Of a stretch of DNA of 64,000 nt, positions 20,231 to 32,620 are shown piece by piece. The translations under genes and the position numbers were made by a program. The DNA comes from Cladorrhinum sp. PSN259 (Eukaryota > Ascomycota > Sordariomycetes > Sordariales > Podosporaceae): NCBI GenBank assembly GCA_033725935.1, contig MU867072.1, forward strand, positions 372,001-436,000, written 5' to 3'. The first letter of the stretch is position 1, and each line of letters opens with the position of its first letter. The notes under the pieces are model-generated. The model saw nothing but the letters and a program-made list of their open reading frames with translations. It was not told where the DNA came from and did not search any database.

Positions 20231-23200
20231 GATGCCAGAATCAGAAGAAAAGAGGCGAGAAGAAGGAGGTTGGCTCTCTGGGGATGTGATGAGTTCGGAA
20301 GAATTGTCGTGGCGGCCAGGGGCGGACGAGGGACGAGGGGGTTGACACCGCTCTTTCTCGCTGTTCGATTATCGAGTCGGTCAAGAGGGGGTTCACGACA
20401 AGACAACAAGCGACTTTCTTCCCTCTTATTCCTTCACTCGAGACAAGCACACTCCCTCTCTTTTGCAGACAGATATCTGAGGATCTGCTGCGGGTCGCGA
20501 TTCCAGTTGGGTGGTGAGGGGGGGTGGTGAGTGGATGAATCGTCCCGGACGAGTGATGAATTGGGAGTGGTTTGTGAATGAAACAGGACGAACAGCAAAA
20601 TGTGCGAGGAAGACACTGCTCGGTCGGCAGTCGGGACCTGGCGCGAGGATCTTGCTCGTTCTCTGCTCTGCAGGCCCTTTCTGGGACTGGCCGGTGGGCA
20701 AGAGAGGTGGAGAGACTGCCGCTCCTCCCTTCTTCGCTCACACCACCCACCCCCGCAAGAGTCCCGCTCCAGTCCCATCATTGAAGAGGCGGTGAGCGTG
20801 CATCGCACCCCGGTCCTACCGCCGACGCTGATTGGACTCTTGGTTACCGGGACATGCACTTTGTGGATGGATGCTTGGCTCCTGCCGTCCAATCACCGGC
20901 AACCTGGCCCAGGCCCGTCAGGCCTGCCCCATAGTTGCCAGCGAACCCAGGCCCGTCACCGTCAGGCAAGCCCCGCCGCACTGTGCCGGGACTTTTCGCA
21001 TCTCAGTCAGGTCGTTCCCCAACCCCTCCAGCTTGTTGCCGCAAAGGGCAGGCGCCACATCGATAGTTTGGCTTCCTGTCAAAATTGTGTGTTGTGCGTG
21101 GCAGCCACTGTCATCTCGAGCTGTCAGCCCAAGATCACGGCCATAGGTTAAGAAGCCCTGAAGACGGGATCACGGATGCAAGAAATAGCCATTGATCCGA
21201 TCGATTTCTCTGAAATGGATGGATGATGATGGTAGCATGATGGGTGACATGCTTGCGCCCGTCTGTCCAGTCCACTCAATTGCTGAAGACAGACACGACG
21301 TTTGCCATCCGAATGCGGCCAAGTATCCGTTTGACACTTGCCAGCAAAACTTTGCTCGGAGTAACTAGGGGCGGGGGCGTTGCGGCTTGGCCCGTCACGC
21401 TATTGATGATCAGCAACTCCGTCGTGATCCCTTCACCACCGTAGTGTTCTCATCGACTTCTGAATGACTACCTGAGCGACTCTATGACCCTCGATTGTAT
21501 CCCTCACGCACTGCGCAGTGGCAATTGGGACGCAACGTTCTTCCAAACATGTCGTGCTCTCCAACCTGCCGTCTCAAGCCAATGACACTTCGGCTTCTAC
21601 CGAATCAATTGGCAGTGTGCCCTGCCCAGCCAATTTGGCGGCTGAAGTGTTCCGTATTGGACTCTGGGCGACACAGACAAACACATCCCCCGACCTGGTT
21701 TCCGTTGCCCGCGTACTGTGTGTTGCCATAAACTCCAGATGATTTTGTGCAGGATGCCGTGTTGTAGTACAACCCGGGGACTGAGCTTTGGCTGAATCCT
21801 ACCTACCTACGGCGGTAGAGGACTTGTCGCAGTGGTCGTCGATAAACCATTCCCTGAGCATTCTCTTATTGTCTCTGAGATGTTTTCTGTGTCATCCATC
21901 TTATCGGTGAAACCACGCATTATGCCAACCCGTTGAAACATTTCCAAGGCTTCCATTTCGGACAGTCAGAATCCCCGCCAAAGCGAGCCGCGAAGCAAGG
22001 GATAAGGGAGGATGGATGGTTCCGTGTGCCCGGTGAAGCCTCACTCTCATCACCCGTTGCTGCAGCTGCTGCAGCGACTGCGGCAAGGGATGAAGGGCTA
22101 TTTCGAACTCTCAACGTGGGCTCGAAGGATACTGCATGATGAGGCGCGTGGCTCCAAGACTCGAGTGGGACTCGAGATTGACTGCCCCCAAAGTGCCTCA
22201 TACAGTGAGGACAATTTGGGGTTGTGCACTATGTTGTACACGCAGCATCTGGGCGGCACCCTTCGGGTCCACTGGTTGCATTCGGCTCGGATGGCGAATG
22301 CGCAGTCGGTGGTGATGATGTCGAACAGTGAGTTGATCCGTGGTGGGAGGGCAAAGGAGCCCCCCCAATGGTTCCCTTCCAAGGTTCATTTTGCCAGACA
22401 GCTCAAAAAGCAGCCTTGAAAGTCACCCGTTAAGTGCCCGCTTTTTTCCACACTGTGAGAGCAGAACGGTTCTGTCTTTTCCCCACGCTTTATCAGATCC
22501 CGTCGGCGGATGTGGGATGCGCCCCATCCCCCCCTGCTTACTTGTACAATACCCGTCCTGGACCCTGTGAAGCACGTGCCATCACCACGTCTTTTGTACT
22601 AGACTGGACAACGAGGATTATAATAGTACAAGAATAGTCGAGTCCATTCCTGGCCAGGAATTGACGGCGCTTGAGTAACAAAGATCTCAATTGATGCCGT
22701 TTCAACTGCCCAGTCAAAAGAAAACACCAGTCAGCATGTGGCCGGCAGTCCAGATGGCCCGCGGATCAACATCCGGGCAAGGATTGCATCGGGAGGGGCG
22801 CTCGAGGGGTTGGGAATTTGCAGGAAAAAGCAAAGCTGAGAAAGATGCTAGTGTCGAGCCAAGACCAGATTCGAAGATGCCCTTGTCTTGTTTCTTTCAA
22901 AAAGGGGATCGCGTTGCGTTTACAATGCTGCACCTAACGAGCCCCGAACGTCAACCAAAAATGCGCGGATGTCTCTCCTGAGCTTTGCGTGACGACCTGG
23001 AAGCTGTCTTTGAGAGTCCCCACAGTTGCCACCACGAACCTCTCCATATTGGGCAAAATCGCCCCTTGTTTACCTAGGACACGACAAGGTCTTTGCAGTT
23101 TTGATATGTGTTGACAGTGCCACAGTCTCGACGCCCGAACGTGTCAGATCATACAAGATTGTCCTAGGTTTGAGACCCTGTCATCTACGGGTCCTTTCCG

Positions 23201-24736
23201 GCCTGGAAGAAATCGATAGGGGGAGATGCTGCCACAACACGCATACATAGACGCTGGTAGGGATTATTACAAACGCCGTTCCTGCGCTTAGAGACTCTCA
23301 ACGGCCAGATTGCTCCCAAGGTCATGGCTGGCTCAATCTGTGTTACAGCCTACCGGCAGTCATACCCATTCCGAACACCCGTTTCTCTTGAAATGGAAAC
23401 CCGTGCTCCTCCCCTCCCACTCCCATGTTGCCAATGCTCAACGGCGGTAGCCTAGGAAAGAGACAGAATGGTAACAATGGTCAGGGGACTGTGGGGAGCT
23501 GATGGAACCCTGGGCTCTGGATGCGATCTTAGCCAGATCTGGTGCCGTGGCCCTGATGTTTCGTCCGGCATCAACTGACCTCCTGAATGTCGTCCGGGTT
23601 CCGGCAAGGTCACTCCACAATCGAAACGACACATTGTCACCTCATTTTCCCGCATGCAGAACGGTGATTTTGATAAACGACAACCTCGGTGTCTCTATTC
23701 CTGCCCTTGGTTGTCGCCACCGTCGTGGCATGTCGTTGGACAGTATTAGCTCCACTTGTCCTTGCAGGAGAGGGTCTTTTGCTCAGAAGCGGAAGAAAAG
23801 GATCGGCATTCCCGGCCGCACAAGCTGAGAAGTGGCAGTCCGCAGATGGTGGATCAATCGGCTGCGGGCCAGGTCGTTCGGAGAAAGAAAAACTGGCAAG
23901 ACGATGGATCTAAAGCTAAGCTTTCTAGTGCAAAGACAAGAGAGGGGGGGTAAGGCAGTGGACCTTGGCGGCGCAGCTGTCAGTTAATGCCAGGTACAGA
24001 ACGAACCGGATAAAAAAGAGAAGGATTTAGGTGGTGCTAGGCCTGTGTATGCAGGTAGATAGATACTGGCAGGAATGGATCTTCCGGTTGTAATGATGGT
24101 GGTTGATGTTGGTCAACACCGGCCTTATCTGGGACGGGTCAATCGGAAGCGGTAGGGGGACCGGAGAATTCTCCGGGGCTTGGGAGGGGGCCGTACCGGG
24201 TGGCACGGTTCCCACATCCAGGTTGTCCGGGGTGTGGTGTGTTGAAGCCGGAGGTTTAGAGAACCGGCAAATCCCGTCAACGTAGTACATGCACACCACA
24301 TCCAAAACTCTGTTGTCGCCTCACTTTCGGGGAAGAAGAGGGCTGGATTTGACAAACTTTGAATGTGATAAACAGTGAAGTGCGTGTTTGTTAGTTAGCG
24401 GGCGTAGGTTTGTCGAGTGAGTGAAGAATTGGCCCGCTTGAAGGCTGTCAGGTTTTAGCTCTTGGCATCTGGCAGCAACTCATCGCAGCTGGCGATTGAC
24501 GGCCTAACGGCCATGGTTGATGGGATTGAGTGCCTCATTCATGACACTCCCGATGAGCCTGACTGAAAGTGGCTGAAAGCATCAAATATTTTTCATTGTA
24601 TTTTTTGGCGGAAAAAGAGGATAATGTCTAGCAGCACATCGAATCTCACATTGTCCTAACTGCACCCATTCAGTGAAACAAAGAGACGGGGCTCCAAGCT
24701 ATGCCCCAAAGAGGCGTGGCCTTCAGATGGAAAAAG
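20231..24736. other. 4.5 kb divergent intergenic region (regulator / farnesyltransferase beta)
   Basis: No gene supported despite reading both strands. Many short ORFs (up to 183 codons at 20600-21151 plus) are compositionally arbitrary and end at random. The first ~1 kb is likely the regulator's 5' leader and promoter; long upstream regions are common for fungal developmental regulators (general knowledge). A short CAGCTGCTGCAG palindromic run lies at about 22061-22072. A pyrimidine/purine alternation with G-runs occurs at 23940-23955. Confidence 0.55.
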
Positions 24737-26500
24737 ATGGCGAACCCACAAGAACAGCACGCGCAACAATCATCAGCACCATCATCGCCGCCACCAGAAA
24801 TAGTAACCGACGACGACGACAACGACTTTGTCGATGAGGAGATCTCCATTGATGACAGAGAAGAGCCCGCCGCCATGATCGACTCTCTCTACATCCAAAC
24901 CCCTCCTGTCAGGGATGACCTGGTCACCCACACATCTGAGGTTCAGGATGAGACCGTCGAAAAATGCTTGCCCTACCTCTCCGGTGAGGCCGATGTTTTT
25001 GAGTACAACGAGCACGGCGTACCTCGTCTTGCACGGGAGAAACATGTCAAATTTCTTCACAAAAATCTTGGGAGGCTGCCTGCTCAGTTCGTCGCCGCCG
25101 ATGCAGCAAGACCATGGTACATGTATTGGGTGTTGTCGGCTCTCACAATGCTTGGGGAGGATATATCTTCGTACAAGGACTCGGTTGTGGCGACTGCCCG
25201 ATCGATGCAGAACGAGACTGGTGGTTTCGGAGGAGGACCAGGGCACATCTCGCACTTGGCCACGACATATGCGGTCGTGCTTGCTATCTCTCTCATCGGG
25301 GATGAGCAGGCATATGAGGTGATCGATCGAAAGGCGATGTGGAGGTGGCTCTGCTCTCTCAAGCAGTCCGATGGAGGATTCCAAGTATGCTTAGGTGGAG
25401 AGGAAGACATCAGGTAACGTCACGTCTCGAGGCCCAATCCAACCCAAGCAGTAACTAACAATCGGGGACGAAAAAGGGGCGCCTATTGCGCTTCTGTTAT
25501 CATCACGCTGTTGGACCTCCCGTTGGACCTGACGCCCGAGTCCCCGGCATCGAAGCCGGATGGCGGTGCCAACCTTTTCACTGGACTAGCAGACTATGTC
25601 CGCAGATGTAAGTCGGTCATGGATACCCAATGATCAAGGCAAAAGAAGAACGGAAAGGAAGAGAAAAGAAAAATGGTTGTAGCTAATCGTCTTATCTTGA
25701 ATATCACAGGCCAAACATTCGAAGGCGGTATTTCCGGCCAGCCGAACGCAGAAGCACACGGTGCATATGCATTCTGTGCTCTGGGCTGCCTCGCCATTCT
25801 GGATCACCCCAGCTGCATCATTCCGAAGTATGTGGCACCGCAGTACATCCGATCCTTTTTTGCCCCCCGTGACTGACATACAACTGGTCAGATATCTCAA
25901 TGTTCCCCTTCTCGTCTCATGGCTTTCATCCCGGCAATATGCGCCCGAAGCCGGATTCTCCGGTCGCACCAACAAATTGGTAGACGGGTGCTACAGTCAC
26001 TGGGTCGGTGGTTGTTTCCCCCTGATCGAGGCCTGTCTAAACACCAGCCCAAACTCCCTTCCGGCAGCAGACGAAAGCCTCTTCAGTCGTGAGGGTTTGA
26101 TCCGCTACATTTTGGGCTGCTGCCAAGATGAGTCCAGAAGGGGCGGGCTGAGGGATAAGCCTGGCAAGTAAGTTTCCCTCCCTCTCTCCTCTTTCATTTC
26201 ACCCCTTGCCTATCTTTACCCACCATGGTCTTCAATGGCTTGCTAAAATTTGTTCTTTTGTAATGTAGACCATCTGATGCATATCACACATGTTACGTTC
26301 TGTCCGGGCTCAGCTCAGCCCAACACCAATGGCTGCTTGACGAAGAATCCAAGGAGTGGGTAGTGCTGCCTTACTTGGATGGCGAGCCGGTATTTGATTC
26401 CAAGGACAGAGTAAGACCCATTCATCCAGTGTATGCTATCCCGCAGCAGCATGTTAGGGCGGTCAAAAAATATTTTGGTGAGAAAGGGGGCTTTTTCTAA
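24737..26500 (+). CDS. RAM1: Protein farnesyltransferase subunit beta (Ram1)
   Basis: Catalytic subunit that, with the alpha subunit, attaches farnesyl to Cys of CaaX proteins such as Ras, Rho3-type GTPases and mating pheromones. Five exons: 24737-25413, 25477-25607, 25710-25827, 25892-26167, 26269-26500; introns of 63, 102, 64 and 101 bp with GTAACG, GTAAGT, GTATGT and GTAAGT donors. All junctions restore conserved family sequence, giving 477 aa. Family blocks: LPAQFVAADAARPWYMYW, TGGFGGGPGHISHLATTYA, LKQSDGGFQ, GAYCASVIITL, FEGGISGQPNAEAHGAY and FSGRTNKLVDGCYSHW. The zinc ligands are the Asp and Cys of LVDGCYS (about 340 and 342) and the His of AYHTCY (about 405), all present. The N-terminus has an acidic DDDDNDF stretch. 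I chose the ATG at 24737 for its better context (AAGATGG); an in-frame ATG at 24701 would add 12 residues. Confidence 0.95.
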
Positions 26501-29500
26501 AGAAGCAAAAAAACCACCAAGACATGGCCGCTGGGGGTACTTTTGCTATCGGATTCAACGCAAGCAGAAGAAACAAGTGTTTGGGTATGGAACATTGTAA
26601 ACAAAAAAGCCAAGAGGATTTTGATGCATGCATACAGCGTATGTGTATCACCTACGTAGCTACATATATATACGCTTGGCGGTTGTTGGTTCTTGATAAT
26701 GGGAATGCCACCATCATCAGCAAAAGTTCGGAATGTCTCACGTGAGGAAACACGAGGGAAAGCCAGGCAAAAAAAAAAAACACTTGCGGTTTTCGGAATA
26801 AACAGGGGTAATGATTGGTTGAGTTGGCTTTCACTTGGGTTTTAGTGAGTAAGGGAAAAAATGACTTGTCAAGAGAAGTACCGAGAGATTGTCAACGCTG
26901 AAGATATGTACAGGTACATACAAACACGGTTTTTGATGATATTCCTCGAGGTCAAGCCGAGTTTCCTGACGTTAGTCTAGAGATTGAACGGGAAATAAAA
27001 AGAAATGGAATAAAGGAAAAGAAAAGCACTCGGAAAATGCGGAAGACACGGAAGAGCATAATCTTATTGACGCTAGTGCAGCTATGGGAACGCAACACAT
27101 TATGATGCTGCATATTTGGTTATGGATGGGCACACATTCGGCGACTTTTATTCAAGTCTTTTTCTTGGCTCGGTGTATGTATGTCGAAGGACGGCGGAAC
27201 ATCACCGCAGACAATAATCCAGTCCCGAAAGAAGAGATATGGAACTTATTCCCAGAACAGTACAACTCGGCTCATCTGTGGCTATCGCCATCACCGACAC
27301 ATATCCATTTGGGGCCTCTCGATAGAGTACCATTCCAACCCGAGTGTGACCACAAACTGCAAGGAAACAGAATGCTCTTACTTTCCGTCGTGTGGATTTG
27401 GTGTACTTGTTGCGTGATAGACACAGATAGGATAGTATTTCCTCCGAAGGACGAGGAAGGAGTTCCATTCCTTCGCCGAGGGTGCCATTCTAGCAGGTCG
27501 TGTACAGTCCTGTCCCTCCTAATCACAGCACATTGGAGAAATGTCAGTAATTCACCGTGAGCGGTCCTCCTCAGCAGTAGCCCGGCTTGCAGATGTAGGT
27601 TAGCGTCATGAAGCTCCTACTCTACCAAATCGGGTGAGGTCTAGAATGGGCATTTAATTTGACTGCCGATTCCTTTTCCTTTCTTGATTTATCTTGCAGC
27701 TGGACAAGCATACGTGGGAACCACGATGTCGTTCGCCACCATCTCGAAGGTCCCAACTCCAGCTCCGGCCGGAGAGAAAGAGAAAGGCCTGGTACATGGG
27801 ACTACCTGCCGTACGGGACGAGAAGATACCTAGAACAAGAAGAGTCAAGAGCCGATCAGATGCAGCGATGGGACCACTATCCCAGGACGATAGGAGAGGG
27901 GCAACGTCGACGTGGCAACTTGGTGGACGCACTGCATGGCCCATCTCCTGCACGCACGCCGCCGACTTGCTTGCTTCCTGCTTCTGGCGCCATTTCTATT
28001 GGGAACGCCCGGCTCACGGCTCATGAAAAATGAACCGTCCTCGCTTGTCTTCCCAACCAACAGCCCCCCCCTTCTCTTTTCGAGACCCGTATGACATTGG
28101 CTTCCATGTGAAAGGTTGGGACCCGCCAATCTGGGTCCATCATGAGGAGCTTTCGGGTTGCAATGGATCTACCCAGTTGGAGTCTCGAATATTTGCTCGC
28201 TCATCAGCCTACGGGTCGTTTGCTGATAATTAACGACGCCTGGCGCGGGAAAAAGGGAGACCTGTGGGCCGAGTGAAATCAGCAAGGATCCAGCCTATTC
28301 AAACTATACGCAACAATGCCCATCTTCCACCAAGCTGCCTCTTGGGGCCATGGTAGCTCGTCTCTGCTGGTTTGGTTTTTTGTGTTGCTTCCTTGTGGCC
28401 GCGACAATGGGCCTGCTGAATGGGTCCGTCCGGACGATAAGTTGACGGCCCAGCAGCTCCGAGGCGTAAACGAGATGTGGTTGCATGGCAGGCTTCTTAC
28501 ATGCATACGCTCGGTACAGAACTCCCGTGTCGTGCCATAAGCCTGATGCAAGACTAAAGATAAAACACCAAAGTTGAGATGAGAAGTAGAGGGGTTGAAT
28601 GAATGTCAGGACGATGGGCGAACTCGCTCTTTTGCTTCCGGCCGTGTCTTCCTTCCTTCTCTTTGACTCTTTCAGAGGGAATTTGATGTTTGTATCCGTA
28701 TCAATCCGTATCAATGTATAACCGTATGATTTAGTGAGAGTGGGGAATATGTTGGTCTGGTATAAGATGCCGTTTGTGTTACTGTCACTCGTTCCGTGGA
28801 ATGACGTTGCTCAGGCCAAGGCACTGAGTGACATTGTCAATTTTGAGGAGGGGTTGGCTTTGCCCCTCACCGACCCTTCCTCCTTTTTTTTTTTTTTTTT
28901 TTTTTTTTTGGACGTTGGTGCGGGGTGAAATGGACCCCTCCTACTCCCTCCTTCTGAGGAGGTAAAATATCCCAATTTGTCGATCACGGCTCCGGCCGTC
29001 AAGATTCCGCCAGCTTGCTCGCTTAACCAGCTAACATACACGGGAGGTCTATGAGGCTGTGGGGGAAAGGAGGACAGAAAGTTTCTGGAGTTGACCAAAG
29101 GATTGACTGACAGATGCTGTCATTGCCCATGATGTATGTCAGGTGCATGATGTAGCTACTGTCAGTTGCTCAAAGCTGATGTCCGCGAGCGAGCTTGGCA
29201 TACCATGAGACACATAACCACATCGAAGAACCGTGGAAAGTGCACCGGCTCTTGGTTTTCCGCGCTCAATGGCTTCCGATTGACCGAAGGAACTGATTTT
29301 GCGGATTCCAGAATCATTCTTTCTTCGGAAGTCCGGATTGGGGTTGCCTTCTTCCTCCAGTTTCCATCTGTAATCTTACTTCTTTGGTAGGTGCTTTCCT
29401 GTTATGTGGTCAACATGCATGATGGAGTAGAGGCGTCATGAATGCGGGGGGTATCATGGATGCTTCCGTCTCTCGGTCGTAATAATTTAGACTTTCACTG

Positions 29501-31776
29501 GTATCAGAGCAGTTGCATCCTTCACAGTTGAACGGCCTGGGTGCGTGACACCTCAGACTCGGGACTCGAGATACGGGTTCCACGGCAAGCTGCTTGCCTT
29601 AGCATTCCCAAGTAGGCTCCTTCCTTCCCGTAATTATCCAACGGCGGCTAGACCTGGAACCTCAGAAACCAGCAAATTACCTTACTCTCTTCTCGTTGTC
29701 CACTCTCACCGAACTTCTCGGAAAGCGCCAACAAACCACATCGACGCGCCCAAGACCCATGGAGACAGAAACTCTCTCCAGCCTCCTCCCCCCGCTCTCG
29801 CTTGTACAGAAATGTCTCCTTCTGTACATGCACGCATTGGGCAATACGCAGTAACGCAGCAACACATTCCGGGTCGATTCGTCAAGTTGTGTGGGCGAGA
29901 AGCACATCGACTCGTCGCCATGCGTCGCCCCCTCTTTTTCCTGTTAATATCAAGAAGCATTGCCAACTCATCATACATGAAGTGTTAAGGTCGGCCTGTG
30001 CCCTAGTTGCCTTGCGACATCCATCCGCCATTCACAGACGTCGCTCGTCGTTAGGGCCAGATGCAGGATATGCAAGGGTTTGCCGGAACCCCAGCCACTG
30101 TTCATGCATCTCATTTCTCTCTTCACCGACTTCATGGAATAGGATCCCGAGCCAGTCACTTCGCCGTCAGAAAGCAGAGGGGCAACTGACCTGCCGACGG
30201 GAGACTGGTCCTTTGCGAACACAGTCGCCATCAAGAGGGTCATCTTGGCATATTTTTCCTGCCTCTTGTGGAAATTGTAGTTGTCAAGCGCCGGCCACTT
30301 TTTACCGAATGCTGTTCGCGGTCGTCCCAGCGATCCCAATTGCTCCTCTCTTATTCGCTAGCGAGACGGCCGTTCCAGGAAGACCCACAGAAACATGTTT
30401 CGAGAACCACGCTTCAGCGCCGCAGCCATATCAAAACTTTCTTCTGACGGTGATGGCAACTCACGCTCGGCGAATCGCCCACAAACCACCCCCGCAGTCC
30501 GGGTCACGGTCCACAATCCACATCAAGATGGAGATGTGATGTCTCGACCCGGGGAGCGCCAAATCGATGCTTCTTGGTTCACACCGTTTTCCCCAGTCCT
30601 TGCTGCGCAGTCAAGCGGCGCTGTCCTCTCTCCTGCTGGCCGAGGTCAACAGTCGGCGGCAGCTTGGCAGGTGGATATGCATGTCTGTTGCCCATGTACC
30701 GCTCCGGAGCTTACGGTTGTGGGTGCGGGCAACGCTGTTCCTGTACCAAGCGGTACATGGTCGATTTGCTGCAGCCTCCAATGCATTAGTGGCCGCCAGA
30801 TGGATCTGGGACAAGCATTGTTCCTTGTCCTCTGTCGTCGGTCTTCTGGTGGCCGGCAACGGCAGCCAGGAAAAAATCCCTTCCTCCTCATGATTCTCTC
30901 CCACTTCGGGTTCGCCTGCAGAGCAAGGAGATTGGGTCTTTCGGCGGTTCCATTTTGCCACTTTGTCATGCCTGGGTCTGCATACACGCGCCTTTTACCC
31001 AGGGAAAATTTGTCGGACCAACCAGCATTGGACAATAACAATGGACGAAGGGTGACAGAAGTGGTGGAGGAGCCCGGAAGCTAAGAGAGGGAAAATAGAA
31101 ACAACAACCATGGAGCAAGTGCATCATACCTACCACCTATCTCTGCCCCCAGGGCCCTTGTCACTTCCCAATTAATGCTGGTCGGACTTATCAGAGATCT
31201 TCCCCTCCAAGACGATGCATCCCCCCATGTTGTTGGTGTGGAGATGATCCAGTCTCAGCGCCTGTATCAACTGGCAACGGCATACGCCAACACATCAAGA
31301 GGGTCACACTTTGAGCCGCATATCTCGGTCAACGTGCATCTGACGAACCCTTTCACTCTGTCTCTCTAGCTTCCGTCACGCTCCTGGTTGCATCTATCGT
31401 CTGGATGTGGATATTTTGCCATCGTCCACCCCCGCACTAACACTTCCATCACCGCAATAAAGCACACATGTTCCGCCCTCCTTGGTCCAGCACCTGCCTC
31501 CTTGCATACGAGCGTTGAATACGTAGCATATCAGCCTGGACTCTCCTCGCGACCGACTCTCCCACATATCATCCTCTTTTTCTGTAGGACAAGTCTTCAC
31601 CACGCTGCTCCTGGGTTGGGCTCAACTGCATCGCATCATACAGACTCCGGATCCTATAACCACGATTCCGTTTCAGCCTTCTTGCGTCTAACGCTTCTTT
31701 CTCTGACCCATTGGGACATTGGGACTGCGAGGCGTTTTTGTCTACCGCACCTTGATATACTTGTTCGATATCAAAC
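26501..31776. other. 5.3 kb intergenic region, farnesyltransferase beta to dsRBD-like gene
   Basis: No gene supported. The largest ORFs (29802-30539 and 30395-31084, both plus, overlapping in different frames) show no domain and odd composition. Features seen are a 26-T tract at 28884-28909 and a TGGTATCAGAGC word at 29498-29509 discussed as a possible LTR primer-binding site. The rest reads as promoter and UTR-like DNA. Confidence 0.5.
28884..28909. repeat. Poly(T) tract, 26 bases
   Basis: Uninterrupted run of 26 T on the plus strand, the longest homopolymer noticed in the window. It could be a nucleosome-excluding element or an old poly(A) tail of a minus-strand insertion; no target-site duplication is evident by eye. 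Confidence 0.95.
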
Positions 31777-32620
31777 ATGGCAACTGGATTCTACATGCAA
31801 TACCTGGAGAGTAAGTGCTTGATCAACTGATCTGGATGACAAGATATGCTTCCTACGAGAGCTCCGATACCACCTCATTCTCATTGTGGTGGGGTGTCGT
31901 TGAAAGAAGCTCGCCGTCTATCCGCACCTTGTGCGGTTTGACCCCTGCATCGACACCTCCCACAACATACACACTACACACATTTTAATCCGCCTCCCCC
32001 TACACTACATCTCATCTCAATGACCCCGGCCACAGCACTTAAACCCTGGCTATTTCCTGATCGAGTGTGGCACTGTCCATCAACTGCGTCCCGTAGGGCT
32101 GAGGGCGTTGACGTTGGGCTGCTATGCAGATCATTCTTGTCATGCTTGCTGCCTTATTACCACCCCTCCCCACCAAACCACCCCCTCGCACGAACAACGG
32201 TGTCCAATGAGAAAGTTGACGGGATCGTTAAGCTGACAATGACTTGCAGGCCTCTGCCGGCGGCGGGGATGGCACGACCCCAGCTATGAGTGCTACCGCG
32301 ACGGCAGCGGATATACCTGTCTGGTCTTGGTCAATGGCCGCGAATACCAAACGGATCTTGCCTACGAATCTGGGTATCTGGCCCAGGAGAACGCCGCTAT
32401 GCGTGCCTTTATGGTTTGCCGGAACTTCTCTGTCAATGGGGGCATGCTCGCCCGTAATGGAATTGTTCAGGGCTTACCTGCCGAGGAGACACCAAGCCGC
32501 AGGTCTCGCCATGGTAGTCGCCTGGGTTCTTCCAGCCACCACGGACATGGCCATGGCCATCACAGCCGCAAATCTGGACATCACTCAAGCAGCAGTTCCA
32601 CGGCATCGTTGGAATATTAA
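31777..32620 (+). CDS. Small protein with double-stranded-RNA-binding-like domain, His/Ser-rich tail
   Basis: Two exons, 31777-31810 and 32250-32620, joined across a 439 bp intron (GTAAGT donor, AGCTGAC branch-like site, CTTGCAG acceptor), giving 134 aa. Exon 1 (MATGFYMQYLE) supplies the first helix, and exon 2 continues SLCRRRGWHDPSYECYRD in frame. The pattern is that of a dsRBD: helix 1 FYMQYLESLCRRRGW, strands YECYRDGSGYTCLVLVNGREYQ, and helix 2 YLAQENAAMRAFMVCRNF. The Lys-Lys-x-Ala-Lys start of helix 2, which contacts RNA in classical dsRBDs, is replaced by ESGYLAQENAA, so RNA binding is doubtful and the fold may serve protein contacts. The tail is Arg/Ser/His-rich (HHGHGHGHH). The exon 1 ATG has a good context (AAACATGG). 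The long intron contains a CT-rich, promoter-like stretch near 31980-32020, so an alternative start is possible. No function can be assigned. Confidence 0.72.

Noticed and set aside
20600..21151. 183-codon plus-strand ORF upstream of the Zn2Cys6 gene
   Set aside because: Overlaps ORFs in the other frames, no domain, lies in the likely promoter/leader.
29802..31084. Two overlapping plus-strand ORFs of 245 and 229 codons
   Set aside because: Different frames, no recognisable family, no splice-supported extension; kept only as a low-interest finding about the gap.
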